Shown here: positions 7,642 to 16,287 of the stretch, piece after piece
How positions within the stretch are numbered: the first letter of the stretch is position 1
Layout of the letters: each line of letters begins with the position of its first letter
DNA from: an uncultured Clostridia bacterium
Lineage (GTDB): Bacteria > Bacillota > Clostridia > TANB77 > CAG-508
Reading direction: 5' to 3'
Assembly (NCBI GenBank): GCA_947625895.1
Contig: CANQPZ010000015.1
Location: forward strand, 1-33,012
DNA: 33,012 bases
Translations under genes and position numbers: made by a program
Notes under the pieces: model-generated
Databases searched by the model: none
The model's input: only the letters and a program-made list of their open reading frames with translations
Told to the model about the DNA's origin: nothing

Positions 7642-9408
7642 TCTATATATGGCAAAAGAAATAAAATAAGCAATTAAACATTGATTTACACTTATCATTA
7701 TTGCTGTCTTCAAATTAAATTCTTTTTTTATAGTACTAATTGCAGCAATACATGGTGTGTATAATAAAATAAAAGTTATGAAACTAATACTAGATTGTAT
7801 TGTAAAAATTCTGCTTAATATATATGGTAATGTTTCTATACTAGTTTTAGTTAAAATACTTAATGTGCTTATAACTGTTTCTTTTGCACTTATTCCAGTT
7901 ATTATTGAAGTAACTATTCTCCAATCTGAGAACCCTAAAGGTTTAAATATTGGAGAAATTTTTTGTCCAATTTGAGCTAACATACTTTTTTCTTCGCTAA
8001 CTAATAGCAAGTTAGTGTCAAAGCTTTTTAAGAACCATATTGCCATTGAAGAAATGAATATTATAGAAAAGGCTTTTTCTATAAATTCTTTTGTTTTATT
8101 CCACATTAAAAGCCAAGTATTTTTAAATGTAGGAAATCTATAATTTGGAAGTTCCATTATAAATGTTGCATTTTGTTCCTTTTTTATAATTTTATTTAAT
8201 ATTGCAGTAATTATAATTCCTATTATTGCACCTATTGTATATATGAGAAGCATTGCAAAACTTGCATACTTTTCAAAAAATAGTGAGATAAATATTGCAT
8301 ATATTGGAATCTTGGCGCTGCAGCTCATAAAAGGAACAAGCATCATTGTAAGTTTTCGTTCTCTTTCTGATTGTATTGTTCTAGTTGAAAGTATTGCAGG
8401 AACTGAACATCCAAAGCCTAATAATATTGCAACTGCACTTCTTCCTGATAATCCTATTTTACTTAATGGCTTATCTAATATAAAGGCTATTCTTGTCATA
8501 TATCCACTATCTTCTAATAATGAAAGGAAGAAATATAAAATAATTATTATAGGTAAAAAACTTAATACTGCACCTATTCCATTAAAAATTCCTTCTATTA
8601 TTAAAGTTTGAATAATTTTGTTTGTATGATGCGATATAAGAAAGTTTTCGACTAAATCCTTAACTGTGGCAATTCCCAAATTTATTAAATCAGAAAAATA
8701 TTCTCCTAGTACGTTAAAAGTCAAATAAAAAATTATGTACATAATTGCAATAAAAATTGGTATTCCAAGTATTTTATTAGTTAGTAATTTATCTATCTTA
8801 TAATTTTTCTTTTTAATTTTATTTTGTTGTGGTATAAAAACTATTCCATAACATATTTTTTCAATATCGCTATATTTTTTAGTTATATTTTTTTCGGTTA
8901 CATCATCATATTCCTTTATAATACTAGTATAATTATTGCTTATTTGATTAGCCTTTACTAAAATTTCATTTACTTCTTTTTTAGTTACTGTTGTTAAAGG
9001 AACTATAGGCAAGCCAATTCTTTTTTCTAATTCTAATATATCTATTTTCCCTTTATTTGATTCTAGTTCATCTAGAAAATTTAGGGCAATTACAATTGGC
9101 ACTCCTAAGCTTTTTAACTGTAATGTTAAATATAAGTTTCTTTCAATATTAGTTGCATCTACAACATTTATAATTACATTAGGTTTGTGATTTAATATAA
9201 ATTCTTTTGATATTTTTTCTTCCTTCGTATATGTGTTAAGTGAATATAACCCTGGCAAGTCTACTATTTCGCAATTATCATTTATTTTTCCTACTTTTAT
9301 ATCTACAGTTACGCCTGGAAAGTTTCCTATATGTTGATTCATGTTTGTAATCTCGTTGAAAATAGTTGTTTTTCCACAATTCTGGTTTCCGACTAAGGCA
9401 TAAATCAT
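7612..9408 (-). CDS. feoB: Ferrous iron transport protein B
   Basis: FeoB is the GTPase-coupled Fe(II) permease of the inner membrane. The N-terminal G domain has G1 GNQNCGKTT (7-15), G2 FPGVTVD (30-36), G3 DLPGLYS (50-56) and G4 NFLD. The membrane part has paired Gate domains with GFGCSVPAI, FMSCSAKIPIYA and LYTPCIAAISTIKKEF, which are typical FeoB motifs. At 598 residues it is a compact member (many are 650-800) but shows no missing block. The ATG overlaps the feoA stop by 4 bp (ATGA), so translation is coupled. The last 30 bp overlap the convergent TSCPD gene. Confidence 0.96.
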   Translation of the reverse strand: MIYALVGNQNCGKTTIFNEITNMNQHIGNFPGVTVDIKVGKINDNCEIVDLPGLYSLNTYTKEEKISKEFILNHKPNVIINVVDATNIERNLYLTLQLKSLGVPIVIALNFLDELESNKGKIDILELEKRIGLPIVPLTTVTKKEVNEILVKANQISNNYTSIIKEYDDVTEKNITKKYSDIEKICYGIVFIPQQNKIKKKNYKIDKLLTNKILGIPIFIAIMYIIFYLTFNVLGEYFSDLINLGIATVKDLVENFLISHHTNKIIQTLIIEGIFNGIGAVLSFLPIIIILYFFLSLLEDSGYMTRIAFILDKPLSKIGLSGRSAVAILLGFGCSVPAILSTRTIQSERERKLTMMLVPFMSCSAKIPIYAIFISLFFEKYASFAMLLIYTIGAIIGIIITAILNKIIKKEQNATFIMELPNYRFPTFKNTWLLMWNKTKEFIEKAFSIIFISSMAIWFLKSFDTNLLLVSEEKSMLAQIGQKISPIFKPLGFSDWRIVTSIITGISAKETVISTLSILTKTSIETLPYILSRIFTIQSSISFITFILLYTPCIAAISTIKKEFNLKTAIMISVNQCLIAYFISFAIYRLSNLLFYFF

Positions 9409-9641
9409 GATGTCACCTCAACTTCAATTTTCTCTGCTATTTTCTTTCTTATACTTAGGCTGTACCCTTTTATGAATATTTGAATTGGATCACCTAATGG
9501 TGCTTTTTTAGTCATTTCAATTATGGTATTTTTAACTATTCCCATATCAAGTAATCGATACTTGATCTTACCTGTTAGATTTACACTTATAACTTTGCCC
9601 TTTTCCCCAGCTTTTAATTTATCTAGACTTGTAATTTTCAT
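9405..9641 (-). CDS. feoA: Ferrous iron transport protein A
   Basis: FeoA is a small SH3-like cytosolic protein that supports FeoB. The 78 residues contain LKAGEKGKVISVNLTGKIKY, the RLLDMGIVKNTIIEMTKKAP segment and GDPIQIFIKGYSLSIRKKIA, matching the FeoA beta-barrel pattern (RLLDMGI...G.P). It is directly upstream of feoB. No Shine-Dalgarno sequence is visible before the ATG, and no clear -35/-10 pair or Fur-type box was found in the 40 bp up to the preceding terminator. The mRNA may start very close to the ATG. Confidence 0.95.
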   Translation of the reverse strand: MKITSLDKLKAGEKGKVISVNLTGKIKYRLLDMGIVKNTIIEMTKKAPLGDPIQIFIKGYSLSIRKKIAEKIEVEVTS

Positions 9642-9681
9642 ATTAAATACTATTCTGTTTGTCTATTTTTATGCATCACAA

Positions 9682-9716
9682 AAAAACTAGTTTAGAAAAA
9701 ATCTAAACTAGTTTTT
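9682..9716 (-). terminator. Terminator after the winged-helix gene, before feoA
   Basis: A perfect 15-bp stem (AAAAACTAGTTTAGA and its complement) has a 5-6 nt loop and ends in seven T on the minus strand. It separates the preceding operon from feoAB. Confidence 0.9.
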
Positions 9717-9719
9717 GGT

Positions 9720-10652
9720 TTATCCTAATAATTTAACTTCAACATTGTTCATTTTGAATTTTCCATTTTCATCTGTAATAAATTCAACTAATGATTTATC
9801 AAGTGTTGTAGTATTTTGATTTAAATCTTGTGTATAGTAAATTTTCATATTTGGTATTTCTAATTTTTTTGTAACTATTATCTTAAATATTTCAATCATG
9901 TGTTTATCATCTTCAGCTACTAAAATAAATTGTGGTGGTCTTTCATATCCAGAATCAAATTGTACGAAGTTTTCATAGAAGTCTTGGTATAATCTCATTC
10001 TTTCTTCAAATTTTGTTTCCCAATCTTCTTCTCTTCTAACTACTTCAAATAGGAAGTTAACAGATACTCCGCTTTTAGTTAATTTTACTCCACCATTTGC
10101 TTTTATGATTTTTCCTGTTTTTTTAGCATTGATTGCTGGTTTAACAGTATAAGAATCAAAAGCTTTAACTTTTCTCATATATGCAATAATTACTTGATTT
10201 CCTGCTAGTCTTTTCTTAATCATTGAAACAGGTTTTGTATTATCTGTTGGTTGCCATTTACAATCAATGTTTCTTGAGTTTAATAAATATTTGCCCATTT
10301 TTTCTAAGCAATAAACTCTATAAATACATTTTCCATCTTCACTAGAAAAATAATATCTTGTTAATATTTTTGTTTTTATAAGTTGCTCTAATTTATTATT
10401 TAATTTATCTTGTGATTTTATATCTTCATTTCTATGAACTAAGATTTGATATATTTGTCTAGATGTCATAAATTCAAATTCATTAACTAGTTCTAGTATT
10501 TTAAAATGAATTTCTGTGATGTGTCCCAAATTAATTCTATGAATTATTTGATTAATTGAAACATATCCATCTTTTCCATCAAATGTTTTAATTTCTCCTT
10601 CTTTCATTGCAAAAGGTGACACTGTTGTTTTGATTTGTTCATCTTCTACCAT
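9720..10652 (-). CDS. Winged-helix protein, replication-relaxation-like (tentative)
   Basis: This is a soluble protein of 310 residues with no signal or membrane segment. Residues about 45-115 form a predicted winged helix (HFKILELVNEFEFMTSRQIY...LEQLIKTKILTRYYF), followed by basic stretches and a C-terminal alpha/beta region with RREEDWETKFEERMRLYQDF and PPQFILVAEDDKHM. This arrangement resembles the replication-relaxation family, where a winged helix precedes a nuclease-like domain, but I cannot confirm catalytic residues. A GGGAGGT site lies 8 nt before the ATG. It follows the S1-domain gene by 80 bp, and no good promoter was seen between them. Confidence 0.55.
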   Translation of the reverse strand: MVEDEQIKTTVSPFAMKEGEIKTFDGKDGYVSINQIIHRINLGHITEIHFKILELVNEFEFMTSRQIYQILVHRNEDIKSQDKLNNKLEQLIKTKILTRYYFSSEDGKCIYRVYCLEKMGKYLLNSRNIDCKWQPTDNTKPVSMIKKRLAGNQVIIAYMRKVKAFDSYTVKPAINAKKTGKIIKANGGVKLTKSGVSVNFLFEVVRREEDWETKFEERMRLYQDFYENFVQFDSGYERPPQFILVAEDDKHMIEIFKIIVTKKLEIPNMKIYYTQDLNQNTTTLDKSLVEFITDENGKFKMNNVEVKLLG

Positions 10653-10732
10653 TTCAAATTACCTCCCATTTAAATTATTATTTGGATTTACCTATAATAG
10701 GTGCGGGATCTTTCAGTAAAAATCCCTATATA

Positions 10733-11248
10733 TTAAGAAACTATTAATAACTTAATTTTTTTCTTGTCTTTTATTATTCTTTTGATATAGACTTTAACTT
10801 TTTGTCCATATCCATATCCTTCTTTGTATTCTGCTAAACCAACTAAATTTGGTTTCAATTCAATGAATATACCATTTTTTTGTTTTTCAACTTCTTTGAC
10901 AATGCCTTCTACTTTTTCGCCTTCTTTGTAATCTATAACGTTTTCTTCCCATGTACCAAGAAGTTCTTTATGTGTAAATTCAATTCTATTTTGTTCCTTA
11001 TCGATAGATTTTATCATAACTTTTATGTTTTGTCCAATTGAAAATCTTTCCTCAGGGCTCTTTATTCTTGAAACTGAGATATCTTCAATATGAAGTAATC
11101 CGGTAACACCATTTTCTGCTTCAACAAAAGCTCCAAATGGTTTTATGTTTTTTACTGTTCCATTTAATATCTCTCCTGGTTTAGCTTCATTTTGAATCCA
11201 ATTGATATTCTCCGCATTTAATTCTCTTCTTCTGTGTTTTTCTTCCAT
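10733..11248 (-). CDS. Two-domain S1 RNA-binding protein
   Basis: The 171-residue protein is made almost only of two S1 (OB-fold) RNA-binding domains. The first spans about 24-100 (PGEILNGTVKNIKPFGAFVE, then GLLHIEDIS and GQNIKVMIKSID), and the second, more divergent, about 110-171 (GEKVEGIVKEVEKQKNGIFI, then GQKVKVYIKRI). The basic N-terminus reads EEKHRRREL. True ribosomal S1 proteins have more domains, so this is a small paralogue that may bind mRNA or rRNA. It lies 26 bp after the RluB-type gene, with a GAGGAG site before the ATG. Target and function are unknown. Confidence 0.8.
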   Translation of the reverse strand: MEEKHRRRELNAENINWIQNEAKPGEILNGTVKNIKPFGAFVEAENGVTGLLHIEDISVSRIKSPEERFSIGQNIKVMIKSIDKEQNRIEFTHKELLGTWEENVIDYKEGEKVEGIVKEVEKQKNGIFIELKPNLVGLAEYKEGYGYGQKVKVYIKRIIKDKKKIKLLIVS

Positions 11249-11274
11249 TTTTTCTCCTCATCTTTCGTTAATTA

Positions 11275-11991
11275 TTATTTTAAAAATTCTGCTACTTCTT
11301 CATCCCTTAAATATCTCCATTTTCCAATTGTTAATCCATCTAAGTTAATATTTCCTATTTTACTTCTATGTAAAGCAAGGACCTTTTTTCCAATTGCTTC
11401 ACACATTCTTCTAACTTCTCTATTTTTTCCTTCATGTATAACTATTTCTAATCTAGTTTTATTGTTTTCCTTGTCCTCCATTATTTTTCTAACTTTAGCT
11501 GGGCTAGTAAAAAATCCATCATCTAACGTTACACCATTTCTTAGTTCTTCGATTTTCTCATCTTCTACTTCTCCTTTAAGTGTAACTGTATATGTTTTTG
11601 TTATTTCATTTTTAGGATGTGTGACTTTATAAATGAAGTCACCATCATTTGTCAATATTATAGCCCCAGATGTATACATATCTAATCTTCCTACAGGAAG
11701 TATTCTTTCTTTAACATGAACTAAATCTGTAACTTTATCTCTTCCAAATTGTTCTTTTACTGTTGTCACATATCCAATAGGTTTATTTAATAGTATATAA
11801 ACTTTCTTTTCTTCTATCTTAACTCTTTTTCCGTTAAAAGTAACTATATCTTTTTCTGGATCAATTTTTGTTCCTAATTCTGTTACTGTCTTACCATTAA
11901 CTTGCACTTTCCCTTCTATGATATATTGCTCACATTTTCTTCTTGAATCTACTCCACTATTTGCAAGATATTTTTGTAATCTTTCTTCCAA
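11275..11991 (-). CDS. RluB/RsuA-type pseudouridine synthase
   Basis: It converts uridine to pseudouridine in rRNA; the RluB subfamily usually modifies 23S rRNA. The 238 residues start with an S4-like RNA-binding domain (ERLQKYLANSGVDSRRKCEQ, residues 2-60). The catalytic domain holds the motif PVGRLDMYTSGAIILTNDGD (catalytic Asp about residue 103) and later GKNREVRRMCEAIGKKVLAL. The start is TTG, fixed by GAGGAAT at about 7 nt and by similarity; the gap to the preceding rluD-type gene is 2 bp. It is co-transcribed with other RNA-related genes. Confidence 0.9.
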   Translation of the reverse strand: MEERLQKYLANSGVDSRRKCEQYIIEGKVQVNGKTVTELGTKIDPEKDIVTFNGKRVKIEEKKVYILLNKPIGYVTTVKEQFGRDKVTDLVHVKERILPVGRLDMYTSGAIILTNDGDFIYKVTHPKNEITKTYTVTLKGEVEDEKIEELRNGVTLDDGFFTSPAKVRKIMEDKENNKTRLEIVIHEGKNREVRRMCEAIGKKVLALHRSKIGNINLDGLTIGKWRYLRDEEVAEFLK

Positions 11992-11993
11992 CT

Positions 11994-12902
11994 TTATTCC
12001 TCTTTCTCTAGCTGATCTAAAACATCTTTAAAATATTTTGGTAAATCAGCTGTAAATTCAACATCTTCATTTGTTGTTGGATGTTTAAATTTTATTTTAT
12101 ATGCATGAAGCATTTGACCAACAACATTAAATCTATTTTTTCCATTTGAATAAGTATAATCTCCAACAATTGGATATCCTATTTGTGATAGATGAACTCT
12201 TATTTGATGTGTTCTTCCAGTTTCTATGTTTACTTCAAGTAAAGTATTTTCTTTATATCTTTTTAAAACTTTTATATGAGTAATTGCATTTTTTCCGTTT
12301 CTATCAACAGCCATTTTCTTTCTATCTTTACTACTTCTAGAAATAGGCATATCTATAGTTGCTTCATTTTCCTTAACAATTCCTCTAACTAATGCTAAAT
12401 ATGTTTTCTTAGCTTTATGGTCTTTTATTTGTTTACTTATATTTATATGTGACTTGTCATTCTTAGCAACTACAATTACTCCTGAAGTATCTTTATCAAT
12501 TCTATGGACAATTCCAGGTCTTAATTCTCCGCCAATTCCTGAAAGAGAGTCTTTGCATCTTGTCATTATTGCATTTACTAATGTTCCATCAGGATTTCCA
12601 TTTCCAGGATGAACAACCATTCCTTTTTCTTTATTAACTACAATAATATCAGCATCTTCATAGATTACATTAAGTGGAATATTTTCTGCTTTTAGCTTTA
12701 CTTCTTTCGGTTCTTCAAGAATTATTTTAATTAAGTCATTTTCTTTTACTTTGTATGATGCCTTTTCTTGTTTACCATTAACAGTTATTTTTTCATCATC
12801 AATTAATTTTTGCACCATCATTCTTGAAATGTCTTTATCTAATTCTGCTATAGCTTTGTCTAATCTATTTCCTCCACTTTTTATTACTAATTCTTTTATC
12901 AT
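11994..12902 (-). CDS. rluD: RluA/RluD-family pseudouridine synthase
   Basis: RluD-family enzymes form pseudouridines in 23S rRNA (RluD itself in helix 69). The 302 residues have an N-terminal S4 domain (NRLDKAIAELDKDISR, about 12-75), then NVIYEDADIIVVNKEKGMVV, and the catalytic motif PGIVHRIDKDTSGVIVVAKN (Asp about residue 138). Later segments GRTHQIRVHLSQIGYPIVGD and MLHAYKIKFKHP are also typical. The ATG follows AAAAGGATG and lies 13 bp after the membrane protein gene. In many clostridia this gene follows lspA; here it does not. The exact target site is inference. Confidence 0.9.
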   Translation of the reverse strand: MIKELVIKSGGNRLDKAIAELDKDISRMMVQKLIDDEKITVNGKQEKASYKVKENDLIKIILEEPKEVKLKAENIPLNVIYEDADIIVVNKEKGMVVHPGNGNPDGTLVNAIMTRCKDSLSGIGGELRPGIVHRIDKDTSGVIVVAKNDKSHINISKQIKDHKAKKTYLALVRGIVKENEATIDMPISRSSKDRKKMAVDRNGKNAITHIKVLKRYKENTLLEVNIETGRTHQIRVHLSQIGYPIVGDYTYSNGKNRFNVVGQMLHAYKIKFKHPTTNEDVEFTADLPKYFKDVLDQLEKEE

Positions 12903-12914
12903 TTCATCATCCTT

Positions 12915-14570
12915 TTATAGATTGTTTTTAGCATAAATTACAAATCTTTTTTCAACTTCTCTTTCTTCTTTTGTAAGTGGATATACTTTTGTATAATCAC
13001 TATTGTTCTTTATTTTTTTATTTAAATTCGAATCTTGATAAGTTATTACATGAGTTATTCCGTATTTATTAAAAGTTTCTCTATAGTCATCTGTATTTGT
13101 TGCAATGTTTTGAACTTCCATAAATATGTCTTGTCCATCTTTAGGATCTCCTGTTTTAGTATTATACTGTGGTGTATATAGGTCACATCTAGAATCTATC
13201 ATTACAGGAATGCCTTCAAATATTAGATAACTTCCATAATTATATTCATTAAATAATCTTATATTATTTACATCTAAATTTTCTTTCATCCATTTAACTG
13301 CATATATAGGATAATCTTGATTTGTATAATACTCTTGATTAAGTTTTGGTTTTATATTTTGTATTGATACTATAATAAATACCGTTCCCAGTATTACAGC
13401 ACTATAGAAATTACTTACCAGACTTATAAGTTTCTTTTGTAATTCTGGTGCATATTTTTCAAAAATATCTGCAACAAGTCTAGCTAATATCGGAGTGCAA
13501 ATTATTAAAAACATAGATACTTGTCTTCTAGCGTTTAATGCCAAATATAAAATTCCTAAATAGTATAGTAAATGTTTTAATTCGATCTTAACGTCTATAA
13601 ATGTTAGTATTACTATGAAGACTAAGAAGAATGCTACAAAATCTTTATTTGATCCTAAGTCTAATGGTTTATGTTCATTAATTACTTGCAGAGTATTTCC
13701 TGACATCGTTTTAAATAAATATGTATATGGTGTAGTTATTCCTGTAGGTGTAAATATTCCCATTACTGCACAAATAAGCATTACAATAAATAATTTTTTT
13801 ACATTGTCATTTCTCACTACTCTTATTTTATAAGGATTCTTTTTAAGTTCTTCTCTTCTTTTTTGATTTTCTTTAATTCCATTACGTAATTTTTCAATTT
13901 TTTCATTATCTTTTTTCAATTTATATATAAGTATTTTGAATTTAGGAATTAAATCAAAAGTTATAATATCTCTTGAAATAAAATACTCTACTAAATATGG
14001 TACAAAAAGTACAAAGAAAAAAGGCCAAACTGCCATATGCAAATTAACAATTAATAGAGAAAATATTATTAAGCCTACTGCATATCGTCTTTTTGCACTT
14101 TCTAGATATTTTTCTATTAAATATAATGTAAGCACCATAAAAGAGAATGTTAATAGTTGTGCTCTTGCCGCAATATATGGCACCATTAAGTACATTGCCA
14201 TAAATGTTACTATTGCTGACATAGGTGCATTTTTTGATATCTTATTTGATGTAAGATAAATACTTATTCCAAGTATTATCGTTAAAACAATGCTTGAAAT
14301 ATATATTCCTAAAAATCCGCCAAGTGCATATACTTCATACATTAAAAAGTCATATAACCAGTGTGGAAAAGTATATGGTAGTTCTTGCCAAGAGAATGGA
14401 TCTTCTCTTAAATTTCCTATTCCATTTTGTGATATGTATTCTCCAACTTTTATTGTATAAAAAGTATCATTCTGTAACCCCTTTGGTGTAATTCCTATAC
14501 AAAAAATTGCGATGAATATACAAATTATAATATGGAATTTATATCTTTTAATTTTATCTTTGTCTTTCAT
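12915..14570 (-). CDS. Polytopic membrane protein, possibly GT-C-like
   Basis: This is an unknown 551-residue integral membrane protein. I count about ten hydrophobic segments, starting at residues 13-28 (HIIICIFIAIFCIGI). They are followed by an outside loop with NDTFYTIKVGEYI and PHWLYDFLMYEV, and a charged cytosolic stretch around 215-250. A soluble C-terminal region from about 435 includes GSYLIFEGIPVMIDSRCDLY. The layout (acidic residue in the first loop, many helices, soluble tail) recalls GT-C lipid-linked sugar transferases, but no diagnostic motif is clear. It is in an operon between the EEP protein and RluD; the ribosome-binding site is weak. Confidence 0.65.
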   Translation of the reverse strand: MKDKDKIKRYKFHIIICIFIAIFCIGITPKGLQNDTFYTIKVGEYISQNGIGNLREDPFSWQELPYTFPHWLYDFLMYEVYALGGFLGIYISSIVLTIILGISIYLTSNKISKNAPMSAIVTFMAMYLMVPYIAARAQLLTFSFMVLTLYLIEKYLESAKRRYAVGLIIFSLLIVNLHMAVWPFFFVLFVPYLVEYFISRDIITFDLIPKFKILIYKLKKDNEKIEKLRNGIKENQKRREELKKNPYKIRVVRNDNVKKLFIVMLICAVMGIFTPTGITTPYTYLFKTMSGNTLQVINEHKPLDLGSNKDFVAFFLVFIVILTFIDVKIELKHLLYYLGILYLALNARRQVSMFLIICTPILARLVADIFEKYAPELQKKLISLVSNFYSAVILGTVFIIVSIQNIKPKLNQEYYTNQDYPIYAVKWMKENLDVNNIRLFNEYNYGSYLIFEGIPVMIDSRCDLYTPQYNTKTGDPKDGQDIFMEVQNIATNTDDYRETFNKYGITHVITYQDSNLNKKIKNNSDYTKVYPLTKEEREVEKRFVIYAKNNL

Positions 14571-14600
14571 TTTTAATTCTCATTTCTCTTATGAATTATT

Positions 14601-15335
14601 TTAAACTTCAAATTCGGCATAAATTGCTGAATGATCAGAATATTTTGTTGTAATTGTTTTGCAATCTATCAATTTTATATTTCTAGAATAAAAAATTGTA
14701 TCAATACATCCGCTTCCGTTTTTTGAAAACCATGTATCTTCAGTGTTATTAACACCTTCTAAGTATTCTTTTAAGCTTTCATATTCATAATATGTATCAT
14801 TCTTAGAAAACTCATATTTATGTTTTCCTACTTTTTCTACTCCAACATTAAAGTCTCCACCTACAATTATTACTTCCTTTTCATCTATTTTTTCTAGGAT
14901 GTTTATTAATTCTTCAGTTGCTAGTTTTCTCTCTTCAAAGTTTGTAGGAAAATGAACAGAAAACAAATTCAATTTTGTTGTTCCAAATGAAATCTTATTG
15001 CACAATATTCCTCTTTGTTCGTTATTTGAATCCAATAATGGCATTAGGTAATTCGCTGAATATTCTGTTGGAAAACGACATATAATTCCATCACCATAAT
15101 AACCATTTTTATATTTGATATTAATTCCCATTGATCTATATGGAAGTTCAATGGCTTTTGAAAATTCATATATTTGGTTCTCGCTGTATACTCTCTGAGT
15201 GTACATATCTATCTCTTGCAGAAAAATTATATCTGGCTTATATTTCTTTAAAAATTTTGCTTGTCTTTCTACATCTACATTGCCATCTAAACCTTCTCCA
15301 TGGCACATGTTAAAAGTTATTGTTTTTAATATCAT
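14601..15335 (-). CDS. Endonuclease/exonuclease/phosphatase (EEP) family protein
   Basis: This is a metal-dependent phosphodiesterase or nuclease of the DNase I/exonuclease III fold, 244 residues with no signal peptide. Motifs in order are TFNMCHGEG (residues 7-15), IIFLQEID (metal-binding Glu about 42), NLFSVHFPTNFEERKLATEE (about 130), IIVGGDFNVG (about 155-164), DTIFYSRNIKL and SDHSAIYAEFEV at the C-terminus. All core catalytic residues of the superfamily are present. The substrate (nucleic acid, phospholipid or inositol phosphate) is not evident. It is the first gene of a probable operon running to 9720, with its own promoter and an AAAGGAGAG site. Confidence 0.88.
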   Translation of the reverse strand: MILKTITFNMCHGEGLDGNVDVERQAKFLKKYKPDIIFLQEIDMYTQRVYSENQIYEFSKAIELPYRSMGINIKYKNGYYGDGIICRFPTEYSANYLMPLLDSNNEQRGILCNKISFGTTKLNLFSVHFPTNFEERKLATEELINILEKIDEKEVIIVGGDFNVGVEKVGKHKYEFSKNDTYYEYESLKEYLEGVNNTEDTWFSKNGSGCIDTIFYSRNIKLIDCKTITTKYSDHSAIYAEFEV

Positions 15336-15359
15336 AAAAAACTCTCCTTTTATGTCGTC

Positions 15360-15388
15360 ATTATATCAAAATATATTTTCAATTACAA
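15360..15388 (-). promoter_or_regulatory. Promoter of the EEP-pseudouridine synthase operon
   Basis: The minus strand has -35 TTGTAA (15383-15388), a 17-bp spacer and -10 TATAAT (15360-15365), 24 bp before the ATG. Confidence 0.78.
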
Positions 15389-15452
15389 TATAATGTATTT
15401 AATAATTCTTTATTTAAATGTTCTTATAATAAGTTAGATTATTCAAGATTAA

Positions 15453-15484
15453 AATCAAAAATAGCGGTTTATAAAAACCGCTAT
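15453..15484 (-). terminator. Terminator of the SSB-like gene
   Basis: The 10-bp stem ATAGCGGTTT/AAACCGCTAT has a 4-nt loop, followed on the minus strand by TTTTGATTTT. It lies 12 bp past the stop at 15497. Confidence 0.87.
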
Positions 15485-15496
15485 CTTATTATTTAT

Positions 15497-16174
15497 TTAT
15501 CCAACATCTTCTGCTGGTTTATCTTCTTTATCTACAATTTCCATGCTAGATACTGAAACTTCATAAGCAACTCTTATTTCAGAAGTTCCATCTTCAAATT
15601 TCTTTTCATATTGTCTACTTTGAACTCTACCAATAATTTTTACTTCAGTTCCAACTTCAATATTTTGGCAAAATCTTGCATTTCTTCCCCAAGCTATGCA
15701 TGGAATATAATCACTTTTATTATATGCCCTATTAACTGCTAATAATATATCAGCTATTTCTCTGTCGAATGGTGTTTGTCTGTAAATAGGTTTTTTACAG
15801 ATATAACCTGACAAAACAACTTCGTTTGTTACGATATCTTTCTTTTCTTCTTCATCTTCGCTTTCAGTGTCATTAACTTCAGCGATATCTTTAGCAAATA
15901 CTGTAAGAACTAATTTGTTCTTTTCATTTTGATAACTATTATAAGATCTAAATTGACCTTCTATAGTTAGCTTTTTACCTATTTCTAGATCTAAGTTTGT
16001 TAATAATCTTTCAGATACTGTAATAGGAATAACATCTACAGCTTTACTTAGTCTAGGAACTTCTAAATTAAATATGTAAAATTTTTCTCCATATATTTCA
16101 TGACTATATGTTTTATCACTTGTAACTTTTCCAACCAATACTAAATGGTTATTTTCAGATAAATTTGTGACCAC
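15497..16174 (-). CDS. Tandem OB-fold single-stranded DNA-binding-like protein
   Basis: The 225-residue protein has two OB-fold domains in tandem. The first is about 8-95 (NHLVLVGKVTSDKTYSHEI, then LEIGKKLTIEGQFRSY), and the second about 115-212 (NEVVLSGYICKKPIYRQTPF, then DYIPCIAWGRNARFCQNIEV and GTEVKIIGRVQSRQYEK). The second is clearly SSB-like. They are joined by an acidic linker (DTESEDEEEKK). A second acidic stretch ends the protein, but the canonical SSB tail DDDIPF is absent, so it is probably a paralogue rather than the main SSB. The start is GTG with AAGGAGG upstream; it has its own promoter and terminator. Confidence 0.82.
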   Translation of the reverse strand: MVTNLSENNHLVLVGKVTSDKTYSHEIYGEKFYIFNLEVPRLSKAVDVIPITVSERLLTNLDLEIGKKLTIEGQFRSYNSYQNEKNKLVLTVFAKDIAEVNDTESEDEEEKKDIVTNEVVLSGYICKKPIYRQTPFDREIADILLAVNRAYNKSDYIPCIAWGRNARFCQNIEVGTEVKIIGRVQSRQYEKKFEDGTSEIRVAYEVSVSSMEIVDKEDKPAEDVG

Positions 16175-16248
16175 TATTTTTTCCTCCTTAATTTATCTAT
16201 GGTATTTTAATTATTTTTTCATAATGATATCTCTTTTGAAACACCTTC

Positions 16249-16277
16249 ATTATAGCACATTTTTCCAGTCTTGTCTA
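16249..16277 (-). promoter_or_regulatory. Promoter of the SSB-like gene
   Basis: The minus strand has -35 TAGACA (16272-16277), a 17-bp spacer and -10 TATAAT (16249-16254), 75 bp before the GTG start. Confidence 0.75.
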
Positions 16278-16287
16278 CATAAAAAGT

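Noticed and set aside
8243..8611. 122-codon open frame opposite feoB
   Set aside because: Entirely antisense to well-conserved FeoB membrane segments, without ribosome-binding site or promoter.
10660..10732. Possible terminator or promoter between the S1 gene and the winged-helix gene
   Set aside because: A 5-bp GGGAT/ATCCC stem lacks a T run, and no -35/-10 pair with proper spacing was found, so it is left unassigned.
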